Shown piece after piece: positions 1-6,641 of a stretch of 9,645 nucleotides of DNA. This DNA is from an uncultured Lachnospiraceae bacterium (GTDB lineage: Bacteria; Bacillota_A; Clostridia; Lachnospirales; Lachnospiraceae). The notes beneath the pieces were generated by a model that saw only the letters and a list, made by a program, of their open reading frames with translations, had not been told where the DNA came from and ran no database searches. Both the position numbers and the translations under genes were made by a program. The first letter of the stretch is position 1, and each line of letters starts with the position of its first letter. Location of the stretch: the NCBI GenBank assembly GCA_910587495.1, contig CAJUMT010000133.1:1-9645 (forward strand), written 5' to 3'.

Positions 1-32
1 CACTCTTTCCCTACACGACGCTCTTCCGATCT
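1..32 (+). other. Illumina P5 adapter remnant (artefact)
   Basis: These 32 bases are the 3' part of the Illumina P5/TruSeq universal adapter, ending in the familiar GCTCTTCCGATCT. They are the exact reverse complement of 9596-9627. They are library-construction sequence, not genome, and the genomic insert begins at 33. Any feature reading into this stretch is chimeric. Confidence 0.97.
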
Positions 33-33
33 A

Positions 34-132
34 GATCCATGGTATACAGGGGATTTTGATATTACTTACGAAGATGTTGTGGAAGGCTGCGAGGCGCTTC
101 TGGCCCATATCTGTCAGGAGGATATGGCTTGA
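34..132 (+). CDS. Low-molecular-weight protein tyrosine phosphatase, C-terminal fragment
   Basis: This reading frame enters from the adapter junction and ends at TGA 130-132, giving 32 visible residues. It begins DPWYTGDFDITYEDVVEGC and continues into EALLAHI. The DPW(Y) segment is the conserved D-P loop of low-molecular-weight PTPs, whose Asp is the general acid in phosphotyrosine hydrolysis. The following DFxxTYxDVxEGCxxLL helix is the usual C-terminus of the family. The catalytic P-loop (CxxxxCRS) would lie upstream and is missing because of the contig break, not because the gene is degraded. Its stop overlaps the TTG start of the next gene (TTGA at 129-132), which implies translational coupling in one operon. 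The substrate cannot be told from this fragment. Confidence 0.88.
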   Translation, partial: DPWYTGDFDITYEDVVEGCEALLAHICQEDMA

Positions 133-1184
133 AGCTGATACACTGCGCGGACCTTCACCTGGATGCCTGTATGGAATCGGGGCTTTCCAGGGAAAAAGCG
201 GCGCAGCGCCGGCTGGAGATTTTGCGTACCTTTACCCGGATGGTAGAGCATGCGTCTGAAAAAGGGGTGGACGCAGTGCTTCTTAGCGGCGATCTGTTTG
301 ATACGAAGACAGTCTCAGCGCGGGCTAAAAACTGTGTATTGGACGCGCTGCTTAAGCACCCGGAGATCACTTTTTACTATCTTAGGGGTAATCATGACCA
401 GGAAGGGTTATTGACAGAACTGGAAGAACTGCCGCCGAACCTTCGCACCTTCGGCTGTACATGGACTTCGTATGAGCAGCAGGATGTTGTCATAACCGGA
501 GCAGAGATTACAGAAGAGCTGTCAGGTGGCCTTTTGGAACGTCTGACGCTGGAGGAGGACAAGCTGAATATCGTTATGCTCCACGGGATGGCGTCGGAGT
601 ATGGCCCTGTTTCTTTGAAAGCGCTGAAAAACCGGAACATTGACTATCTGGCGCTTGGGCATATCCATAGCTTCCGTATGGAAAAGCTGGACGACAGAGG
701 CGTGTGGTGTTACTGCGGCTGCCTGGAAGGCAGGGGGTTTGACGAGTGCGGGGAGAAGGGGTATGTGTATATGGAGACGCGAGGAAGCAGGATCTGTCCG
801 GAATTTGTTCCCTTTGCTTTTCGGACGCTTCACAGGGCAGAGGCGGATATCAGCGGCCTTTTGACGCAGGAGGAGATATTAAGGGCAGTGAAAGAAGCAG
901 TGCAGGATATACCGGCTAAAGATATGGTGGAAGTGATGCTGACCGGAGAGCTGTCTCTGGAAGCCGAGAAGGATACGGCATGGATTGAAAAGTGGCTGGA
1001 GCACGAGTACTATTTCCTGAGAGTGAAAGATAAAACAAGGACGATCGTCCGTCCGGAAGATTATCGCTATGATATATCTTTAAAAGGGGAATTTGTCCGC
1101 CTTGTACTGGGCAGTGCCATGACTGAAGAAGAGAAAGAGCAGGTATTGCGGCTGGGCATACATGCCCTGACCGGGGAGTTGTAA
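129..1184 (+). CDS. SbcD/YhaO-like DNA repair metallophosphoesterase (Mre11 type)
   Basis: This 351-residue protein has the full calcineurin-like phosphoesterase motif set in order: D8-x-H10 (CADLH), GDLFD with D55 and D58, GNHD at 87-90, H152 in VMLHG, and GHIH at 177-180. These residues hold the two metal ions (usually Mn2+) that cut DNA in the SbcD/Mre11 family. The length and the accessory region from about 230 to 351 resemble Bacillus YhaO. The start is TTG at 129, because AGGAGG (116-121) lies 7 nt upstream and the protein then opens directly on the first beta strand (MKLIHCADLHLD). The ATG at 124 is in another frame and belongs to the end of the PTP gene. The gene overlaps the PTP stop and is followed after one base by the ATPase gene, its expected partner. 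The likely role is end processing or recombination repair in the cytoplasm. SbcD or YhaO orthology is inferred, so no symbol is given. Confidence 0.9.
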   Translation: MKLIHCADLHLDACMESGLSREKAAQRRLEILRTFTRMVEHASEKGVDAVLLSGDLFDTKTVSARAKNCVLDALLKHPEITFYYLRGNHDQEGLLTELEELPPNLRTFGCTWTSYEQQDVVITGAEITEELSGGLLERLTLEEDKLNIVMLHGMASEYGPVSLKALKNRNIDYLALGHIHSFRMEKLDDRGVWCYCGCLEGRGFDECGEKGYVYMETRGSRICPEFVPFAFRTLHRAEADISGLLTQEEILRAVKEAVQDIPAKDMVEVMLTGELSLEAEKDTAWIEKWLEHEYYFLRVKDKTRTIVRPEDYRYDISLKGEFVRLVLGSAMTEEEKEQVLRLGIHALTGEL

Positions 1185-1185
1185 T

Positions 1186-3261
1186 ATGCGGATACACAGG
1201 GTACAGGTAGAAAATTTCGGGAAACTGCACAAGTTTCAGATGGAATTGAAAGATGGATGCAATGTCATCTGCGCCGCAAACGGGTGGGGTAAATCCACGC
1301 TGGCCGCTTTTATCAAAGCCATGTTCTATGGCCTTGACTATACGTCTAAGCGTTCCCTTGAAAATAATGAGAGAAAGAGATATCTGCCCTGGCAGGGAGG
1401 ACCTTTTGGGGGAAGCCTGGAATTTTCCACAGAGAAAAAGGTATACAGGGTGGAGCGTTTCTTTGGTGCGAAGGATAAAGAAGACACCTTTGCGCTTTAT
1501 GATCTGGATACAGGCCTTTCCAGCGAGGATTATTCTGAAAATCTGGGAGAGGAACTGTTCTGCGTGGATCGAAAGGCTTTCGAGCGGAGCAGTTTTTTTA
1601 TACAGCAGAATTTTTCCGCTGCCATAAACGACAGCTTAAGCGCCAGACTGACGTGTGTGGAAGAAGAAGCGGGAGATATGAAAAATTATGAGAAAGCTGT
1701 TGCTTCCCTGGAAGAAAAGATGAAATATTATAAAAAGACCGGCAATCGGGGGCAGATCGGAAGACTGGAAGAAAGGAGAAGCGCCCTTAAGCAGGAACTT
1801 GCGGACTGTCAAAAGCAGGAAGAGGAGATGCTCCGGCAAAAAGAACTTCTGTCCGGAAAACGGCAGGAAATGGACAGGCTGTCAGTGTACATCAAGAAGC
1901 TGCAGGCAGAATTTTCACAAGCGCAGCGCTATGGGGAACGGGCTGCCAGAAAAGATCAGTATGATTTGTTAAAGGGCAGGGCGCTGGAAGAAGAAGCAGG
2001 TTTTCGCCGGATTCTGACAGAACTTAAGTCTTATGAGGATACGCCGCCGGGGGAGGAAGAACTGGATCGCTGCCGGGAAGAGATCTATCGTCTGCACATA
2101 CTGAGCGGGCAGGAAACGGCTGCGGCTAAAGAGCTGAAAAAAGAAAAGCGCCGCCTGACAAAACTTAAGGAGGATATGGAAGAAATATCTTCCCCTGGTA
2201 AGCGCGCAGGTATACTGGCGCTTGTTTTAGTGATATCTGGTGTTTGCGCCATGTTTTTAGACCGGCTTTTACCGGGGGTGGGACTGATCCTGTCAGGGGC
2301 GGCGGCAGCTTTTGTGCAGTTTTATCGAATCAGTCAGTCGAAAAGAGAAAAAGATGCGCTGAAAAAGGAACTGTCCTGTCAAGTATCTGCAATACAGGAC
2401 GCAGAAAAAAACTGCCAGGCGATTAGTCAGAAAAAAGAATCTCTGGAAAGAAAGGTCAGCCGTTTTTTACAGATACCTCAGGGCGCGGGTCAGGAGAAAA
2501 TGGAGCTAATCTGGAAACAGGCACGTCAGAAAAGCCAGGAATACGGAGCGCTTTTGCAGGCTTGTAAGTCGGCGGAAGAGAATGCAAAAAAAAGTAAAGC
2601 GGCGTATGTGAAATATATAGAAAGATTTTCAAAAGAGGAACTGGAAGAACTTCTCACACTGCAGAGACCGGAAGCCGGAACAGAATCTTCTAGCGCGGAA
2701 GATGAGCTGGAACAATGTCTGAGACAGAGAGAAGTACTGTCAAATGCGTGCAGGGATATTTACAACCGGATAGAGAATTTAAGAGAACAGACGGAACAGA
2801 TCCGGCCTTTGCAGGAAGAAGAGACGCGGCTTTTGGAGGAACTGTCAGCCGCTGTCCGGGAACATGGCCTTCTGGAAAAAACATTAGAATATTTAAAGAC
2901 AGCCCGGGACCAATTCGGCGTCCGTTATCTGAAAGAACTTAAGCAGGGATTGGAGTATTACATGGGGCTTATGGAGCCGATGCAGACGGTAGAGCCGTCC
3001 CTGGATGTGCGGTTAAAACTTAAGATAAAAGAAGCCGGCGCAGTCCGCAGTCTGGAAACTTTGAGCGTCGGCTGGCAGGATCTTTTGCAGATAGCAGAAC
3101 GCCTGGCCATTGTGGACGCTCTTTATAAGGAAGAACAACCAGTGCTGATTCTTGATGATCCTTTTGTAAATCTGGATACGGATAAAAAGGAGCGTGCTAC
3201 GGCGCTCCTTAACAAATTGGCAAACAAACGTCAGATCTTGTATTTTACCTGCAGAGAATAG
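1186..3261 (+). CDS. SbcC/YhaN-like coiled-coil AAA ATPase with central membrane hairpin
   Basis: This 691-residue ABC-type repair ATPase starts at ATG 1186, with GGGGAG (1173-1178) 7 nt upstream and only one base after the nuclease stop. The N-terminal lobe begins IHRVQVENFGKL and carries a variant Walker A, AANGWGKST (about 30-38). A Q-loop candidate FIQQ lies near 138-141. Residues about 160-340 and 380-575 are charged, heptad-like coiled coil. Between the arms, about 341-380, are two hydrophobic stretches (AGILALVLVISGVCAMF and LLPGVGLILSGAAAAFVQF) that read as a transmembrane hairpin at the hinge, a feature known from Bacillus YhaN. The C-terminal lobe has signature LSVGW (626-630), Walker B VLILDDP (653-659) and D-loop NLD. 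It is shorter than YhaN or E. coli SbcC, mainly in the coils. The protein ends in FTCRE, with no His where relatives usually have the switch His. It probably works with the SbcD-like nuclease on DNA ends near the membrane. Confidence 0.88.
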   Translation: MRIHRVQVENFGKLHKFQMELKDGCNVICAANGWGKSTLAAFIKAMFYGLDYTSKRSLENNERKRYLPWQGGPFGGSLEFSTEKKVYRVERFFGAKDKEDTFALYDLDTGLSSEDYSENLGEELFCVDRKAFERSSFFIQQNFSAAINDSLSARLTCVEEEAGDMKNYEKAVASLEEKMKYYKKTGNRGQIGRLEERRSALKQELADCQKQEEEMLRQKELLSGKRQEMDRLSVYIKKLQAEFSQAQRYGERAARKDQYDLLKGRALEEEAGFRRILTELKSYEDTPPGEEELDRCREEIYRLHILSGQETAAAKELKKEKRRLTKLKEDMEEISSPGKRAGILALVLVISGVCAMFLDRLLPGVGLILSGAAAAFVQFYRISQSKREKDALKKELSCQVSAIQDAEKNCQAISQKKESLERKVSRFLQIPQGAGQEKMELIWKQARQKSQEYGALLQACKSAEENAKKSKAAYVKYIERFSKEELEELLTLQRPEAGTESSSAEDELEQCLRQREVLSNACRDIYNRIENLREQTEQIRPLQEEETRLLEELSAAVREHGLLEKTLEYLKTARDQFGVRYLKELKQGLEYYMGLMEPMQTVEPSLDVRLKLKIKEAGAVRSLETLSVGWQDLLQIAERLAIVDALYKEEQPVLILDDPFVNLDTDKKERATALLNKLANKRQILYFTCRE
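3181..3210 (-). terminator. Candidate rho-independent terminator of the MATE gene, inside the ATPase gene
   Basis: Read on the - strand, AAGGAGCG (3210-3203) and CGCTCCTT (3194-3187) form a perfect 8-bp stem with an 8-nt loop. The GC-rich core is followed by a run of five T (3188-3184), then ATC. It lies about 57 bp past the MATE stop, wholly within codons of the convergent ATPase gene. On the + strand it has no T-run, so it should act only on MATE transcripts. Confidence 0.62.
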
Positions 3262-3288
3262 CCGCTTTACAGAGTAACGGCTTCTTTT
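3260..3288 (+). terminator. Candidate terminator of the ATPase operon
   Basis: AGCCG (3260-3264) pairs with CGGCT (3278-3282). After a two-base bulge, TTAC (3267-3270) pairs with GTAA (3274-3277) around a 3-nt loop. TCTTTT follows at 3283-3288. The stem starts within the ATPase stop codon and extends into the last codons of the convergent MATE gene. The imperfect stem and short T-run make it moderate in strength. On the - strand the downstream bases lack a T-run. Confidence 0.55.
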
Positions 3289-4640
3289 ACCCGGAATAAT
3301 GCATGACGTTTGCGGGCGTAGAGCAGGTAGGTCAAAAGATGGATCAGGGTAGTCAAGATCCAGGATACCGGGTAGGACAGATACAGCACGCTCTGGGTCG
3401 GAAACCATGCGAATATGGTGGCCAGCCAGAAGATACGAAACAGGCATGCGCCGGACAAAGAGACGACCATGGGAGTGATGGCGTACCCCAGCCCTCTCAT
3501 AATGCCCATAATCACTTCCATGATGCCGCACAGAAAATACGGTGCGCTGATCCAGAGAAGCCTGATGCTTCCGGCGGCGATGACCGCGGGATCGGAAGAA
3601 TAGATGGACAAAAGCGGCGTGCCCAGCAGATTAACGCCGATGCCCAGTATCAGTCCGATGACGGTCACAAGACCAAGCCCGCTAAAAAGGATCTGATTGA
3701 TCCGTTCCGGCTTCCTGGCTCCGGTATTCTGGCTTGTAAAGCTTACAGTGGCCTGGTGTACCGCGTTCATGGAGATATAGACGAACTGTTCGATGCTTGC
3801 CCCCGCGCTGGATCCGGCAACGACCACGGAGCCGAAGGAGTTGATAGACGACTGGATCAGCACATTGGAGAATGAAAACAGTGATCCCTGGATACCGGCG
3901 GGAAGCCCGATCTGCATCATGCGCGAAAGGCGGTCGGGACTGATATAGAGCTTCTTTATATCAAGGCGGCAGGGTCCGTCTATATGGCACAGGCATAAAA
4001 GGATGAGGGCGGCGCTGATACACTGAGCGATGATGGTGGCCAGCGCGACGCCTGCCACGTCCATATGCAGGACGATGACGAAGAAAAGATTGAGGATCAC
4101 ATTGACGACGCCTGCCACAGACAGGAAATACAAAGGTCTTTTCGTATCCCCGGTCGCGCGCAGGATGGCGCTTCCGAAGTTATACGCCATGGTGGCGGGC
4201 ATACCGATAAAAATGATCTTCAAATACAGGGCCGCTTTGTCCAGCACGTCGGAAGGCGCGCCCATCAGAACCAGCAGCGGTCGGGTGAAAAGAAGGCCGA
4301 TGCCAACCAGGACAACACCGCTGATCAGGCTTATGGTCACTGCGGTATGTACATTGTCTTTTGTTCCTTGTTTATCGTCGCTTCCCAGCGTATGGCCGAC
4401 TGCCACATTGGCGCCGATGGAAAGCCCGATAAAAAGGTTGACCAGCAGATTAGTAAGAGAGCTGGTGGAACCTACGGCCGCCAGGGACTCTTTCCCTGCA
4501 AAACGCCCGACGACGATCACGTCCGCGGCGTTAAAGAGAAGCTGCAGGCATCCTGATAGCATTAAAGGTAAACTAAATGCAATGATCCCGGGAAGTACAG
4601 GGCCATTGCACATATCAATGTTGTGTGATTTTCCAGACAT
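3267..4640 (-). CDS. MATE family efflux transporter
   Basis: This 457-residue, highly hydrophobic protein is the usual size for a MATE (multidrug and toxic compound extrusion) antiporter, with about twelve membrane helices. The N-terminal bundle shows PLMLSGCLQLLFNAADVIVVGRF and the loop RATGDTKRP (160-168). The start of the C-terminal bundle shows GLPAGIQGSLFSFSNVLIQ, and QNTGARKPERI at about 304-314 is the second-half counterpart. Two homologous six-helix halves are thus visible. Family members exchange Na+ or H+ for cationic drugs, dyes or metabolites, but the substrate here cannot be predicted. The start is ATG at 4640, with GGAGGGG (4652-4646) 5 nt upstream. The gene stands alone between a divergent mutase and a convergent ATPase gene and has its own promoter. 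No truncation or frameshift is seen. The sequence leans to the Firmicute MATE-like group (the DinF/MepA side) rather than classic NorM, but this is only an impression. Confidence 0.93.
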   Translation of the reverse strand: MSGKSHNIDMCNGPVLPGIIAFSLPLMLSGCLQLLFNAADVIVVGRFAGKESLAAVGSTSSLTNLLVNLFIGLSIGANVAVGHTLGSDDKQGTKDNVHTAVTISLISGVVLVGIGLLFTRPLLVLMGAPSDVLDKAALYLKIIFIGMPATMAYNFGSAILRATGDTKRPLYFLSVAGVVNVILNLFFVIVLHMDVAGVALATIIAQCISAALILLCLCHIDGPCRLDIKKLYISPDRLSRMMQIGLPAGIQGSLFSFSNVLIQSSINSFGSVVVAGSSAGASIEQFVYISMNAVHQATVSFTSQNTGARKPERINQILFSGLGLVTVIGLILGIGVNLLGTPLLSIYSSDPAVIAAGSIRLLWISAPYFLCGIMEVIMGIMRGLGYAITPMVVSLSGACLFRIFWLATIFAWFPTQSVLYLSYPVSWILTTLIHLLTYLLYARKRHALFRVKEAVTL

Positions 4641-4683
4641 CTTTGCCCCTCCGTATTATTAATTTCTCAAAACGATATTTACT

Positions 4684-4712
4684 AATATAGAACGACTCAA
4701 ACAGTTCGTCAA
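4684..4712 (-). promoter_or_regulatory. Sigma-A type promoter for the MATE gene
   Basis: On the - strand, TTGACG (4712-4707) and TATATT (4689-4684) are separated by exactly 17 bp, each matching 5 of 6 consensus bases. AT-rich sequence upstream of the -35 (about 4718-4742) could act as an UP element. Transcription would begin near 4676, leaving a leader of roughly 35 nt. The spacer contains GAAC-N10-GTTC (4690-4693 and 4703-4706), a weak dyad that might be a regulator site. Confidence 0.75.
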
Positions 4713-4785
4713 GATAGTATTTCTTTTTTTCATATTTTATAGAAACGATGGTTTGCAGTTAATGAATATACACCAATGGCCTGCA

Positions 4786-4814
4786 TTGACAAAAGGGCAG
4801 AAGAACAATAAAAT
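4786..4814 (+). promoter_or_regulatory. Sigma-A type promoter for the phosphohexomutase gene
   Basis: TTGACA (4786-4791) matches the -35 consensus fully, and TAAAAT (4809-4814) matches 5 of 6 at -10, with a 17-bp spacer. The start point would be near 4821, about 22 nt before the ATG at 4843 and just upstream of the RBS GGGAGG (4832-4837). This supports ATG 4843 over the in-frame upstream TTG at 4753, which would precede the promoter. A small dyad, CAATG-N5-CATTG (4774-4788), overlaps the -35. Confidence 0.78.
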
Positions 4815-4842
4815 AAAAACAAAAACTTTACGGGAGGACGTA

Positions 4843-6567
4843 ATGGATTATAAAAAGAGATATGAAGACTGGTGTACAGACCCCATATTTGATGCGGATA
4901 CAAAAGCGGAGCTTGCAAAAGTGGCAGGGGATGAAAAGGAGATAGAAGACCGTTTTTATAAAGATCTTTCTTTTGGCACCGGGGGCCTGCGCGGCGTCAT
5001 CGGCGCCGGGACAAACCGGATGAACGTATATACGGTTACAAGGGCTACCCAGGGCCTGGCAAATTATATTAAAAAGCAGGGCGGAGAGCATAAGGGAGTG
5101 GCAATCGCCTTTGACTCCCGCCATATGTCTGCGGAATTTTCAGAAAAGGCAGCGCTTTGCCTGAATGCCAACGGAATCCGCACATATCGTTTTGAATCGC
5201 TTAGGCCTACGCCGGAACTGTCCTTTGCCCTGCGGGAGCTTCATTGTATTGCAGGTATCGTGGTCACGGCGAGCCATAACCCGCCGGAGTATAACGGTTA
5301 TAAGGTGTATTGGGAAGACGGCGCACAGATCACGGCTCCCAGGGACAAAGAGATCATCGCGGAAGTAAACGCAGTGGCAGATTTTGGTTCCATCCGTATG
5401 ATGGCAAGGGAAGAAGCAGATAAAGCAGGATTGTTCCATGTCATTGGCGAGGAAATAGACAGCCGCTATATGGAAGAGCTAAAAAAACTGGTGTTAAGCC
5501 CCCAATCCATCCGGCATATGGCAGACAGCCTGAAAATCGTCTATACCCCCCTTCATGGAACCGGTAATCTGCCGGTGCGCAGGATACTTTCAGAACTGGG
5601 ATTTACGCAGGTACAGGTGGTAGCCACGCAGGAGCTTCCGGACGGCAGCTTTCCTACGGTATCTTATCCGAACCCGGAAGACCCGAAAGCCTTTGCTTTG
5701 GCATTAAAGCTTGCAAAAGAGACGGACGCTGACTTGGTACTGGCCACTGACCCGGATGCGGACAGGCTGGGAGTCTATGCAAAAGATGCAAAAACCGGGG
5801 AATATATGCCGTTTACCGGGAATATGTCCGGACTTTTGATCGCGGAATATGAATTGTCCGTCCGAAAAGAGCAAGGAAGGCTGCCGAAAAACGGGGCGCT
5901 GGTAAAGACCATCGTATCCTCGGATATGACGGACGAGATATCAAAAGAGTATGGTGTGGACGTGATTGAAGTGCTGACCGGATTTAAATATATCGGAGAG
6001 CAAATTAAGTTCTTTGAAGAGACAGGTTCCCATGAATATTTATTTGGCTATGAAGAGAGTTACGGGTGCCTGGTGGGAACCCATGCCAGGGATAAAGACG
6101 CGGTTGTAGCAGTGATGGCGCTGTGTGAAGCGGCGGCTTATTATAAGGAAAAAGGATTGACGCTCTGGGATCAGATGTTAAATATTTATGAGAAATATGG
6201 GTACTATAAAGAAGACTTGGTGTCCGTTACAATGAAGGGCGTGGACGGAGCGGAGCGGATACAGAAAATCCTGGCAGACATGAGATGTAATCCGCCCCAA
6301 AAAATCGGAGTATATGATGTGATTGCATGCAGGGATTATCAGGCAGATACGCGTCTGGAACTGGCCACCGGAAACATGACAAAGACAGGTTTGCCCAATT
6401 CCAACGTGCTCTACTATGAGCTGGAACAGGGGGCGTGGTGCTGTGTGAGGCCATCAGGGACAGAGCCGAAAGTAAAATTCTATATGGGTGTCAAAGAGCA
6501 AAGCCTGGATGCAGCCGTCAGGGCGCTGGAAGGGCTTAAAAGCGCTGTGGAAAAGATATGCTTGTAA
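4843..6567 (+). CDS. Phosphoglucomutase/phosphomannomutase (alpha-D-phosphohexomutase family)
   Basis: This 574-residue cytosolic enzyme interconverts hexose 1- and 6-phosphates, linking glycolysis to UDP-glucose, glycogen or cell-wall sugar synthesis. All four family signatures are present: the active-site phosphoserine loop VTASHNP (S144), the Mg2+ loop DPDADR (303-308), the sugar-specificity loop GYEESYG (402-408) and the C-terminal phosphate-binding loop RPSGTEPK (536-543). GEES-type loops handle glucose and mannose phosphates, and the length is close to Bacillus PgcA, so alpha-phosphoglucomutase is the best guess. It opens MDYKKRYEDWCTDP and has the FGTGGLRG segment at 44-51, common in this subfamily. 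The start ATG 4843 has GGGAGG 5 nt upstream. The gene is divergent from MATE and has its own promoter. No independent terminator is seen after it except the inverted repeat at 6590-6640. Glucose versus mannose preference cannot be settled by reading. Confidence 0.93.
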   Translation: MDYKKRYEDWCTDPIFDADTKAELAKVAGDEKEIEDRFYKDLSFGTGGLRGVIGAGTNRMNVYTVTRATQGLANYIKKQGGEHKGVAIAFDSRHMSAEFSEKAALCLNANGIRTYRFESLRPTPELSFALRELHCIAGIVVTASHNPPEYNGYKVYWEDGAQITAPRDKEIIAEVNAVADFGSIRMMAREEADKAGLFHVIGEEIDSRYMEELKKLVLSPQSIRHMADSLKIVYTPLHGTGNLPVRRILSELGFTQVQVVATQELPDGSFPTVSYPNPEDPKAFALALKLAKETDADLVLATDPDADRLGVYAKDAKTGEYMPFTGNMSGLLIAEYELSVRKEQGRLPKNGALVKTIVSSDMTDEISKEYGVDVIEVLTGFKYIGEQIKFFEETGSHEYLFGYEESYGCLVGTHARDKDAVVAVMALCEAAAYYKEKGLTLWDQMLNIYEKYGYYKEDLVSVTMKGVDGAERIQKILADMRCNPPQKIGVYDVIACRDYQADTRLELATGNMTKTGLPNSNVLYYELEQGAWCCVRPSGTEPKVKFYMGVKEQSLDAAVRALEGLKSAVEKICL

Positions 6568-6576
6568 AACTGTAAG

Positions 6577-6605
6577 TAGACAAAAAACGAAAAGACCTAT
6601 ATAAT
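6577..6605 (+). promoter_or_regulatory. Strong sigma-A type promoter for the hemerythrin gene
   Basis: TAGACA (6577-6582, 5 of 6) and a perfect TATAAT (6600-6605) are separated by 17 bp. Transcription would start near 6612, giving a leader of about 30 nt that holds AGGAGG (6625-6630). The last ten bases of the spacer, 6590-6599, are the left arm of an inverted repeat whose right arm abuts the start codon. Confidence 0.78.
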
Positions 6606-6640
6606 AAAGGTAAGAGCGAGAAACAGGAGGTAGGTCTTTT
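6590..6640 (+). repeat. 10-bp perfect inverted repeat spanning promoter and translation start; possible terminator or operator
   Basis: AAAAGACCTA (6590-6599) is the exact reverse complement of TAGGTCTTTT (6631-6640). The 31-nt centre contains the -10 box, the probable start point and the RBS AGGAGG (6625-6630). The right arm plus 6641 ends in TTTTT directly before ATG 6642. RNA reading through from the mutase gene could form the hairpin and terminate at the T-run. RNA started at the local promoter lacks the left arm and could not. As DNA, the two arms could instead be paired sites for a regulator. The long loop makes an ordinary terminator less certain. Confidence 0.6.
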
Positions 6641-6641
6641 T

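Noticed and set aside
522..833. A 103-codon - strand open frame opposite the SbcD-like gene, with similar ones at 392-640 and 916-1230.
   Set aside because: They are shadows of a gene whose metallophosphoesterase motifs are complete. They have no RBS and no domain.
129..3261. A new anti-phage defence system built on the nuclease-ATPase pair.
   Set aside because: The pair matches the widespread SbcCD/YhaON type, with no other defence gene, mobile element or integration site nearby. A housekeeping repair role is the simpler reading.
3303..4662. Long + strand open frames of 190, 163 and 210 codons opposite the MATE gene.
   Set aside because: They have no RBS or recognisable domain and are low in plausibility. 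They mirror the codon bias of the MATE gene, whose protein is clearly real on the - strand.
4753..4842. A 30-codon N-terminal extension of the mutase starting at TTG 4753.
   Set aside because: It has no RBS, it precedes the TTGACA/TAAAAT promoter, and the ATG at 4843 has a well-placed GGGAGG and matches the usual family start.
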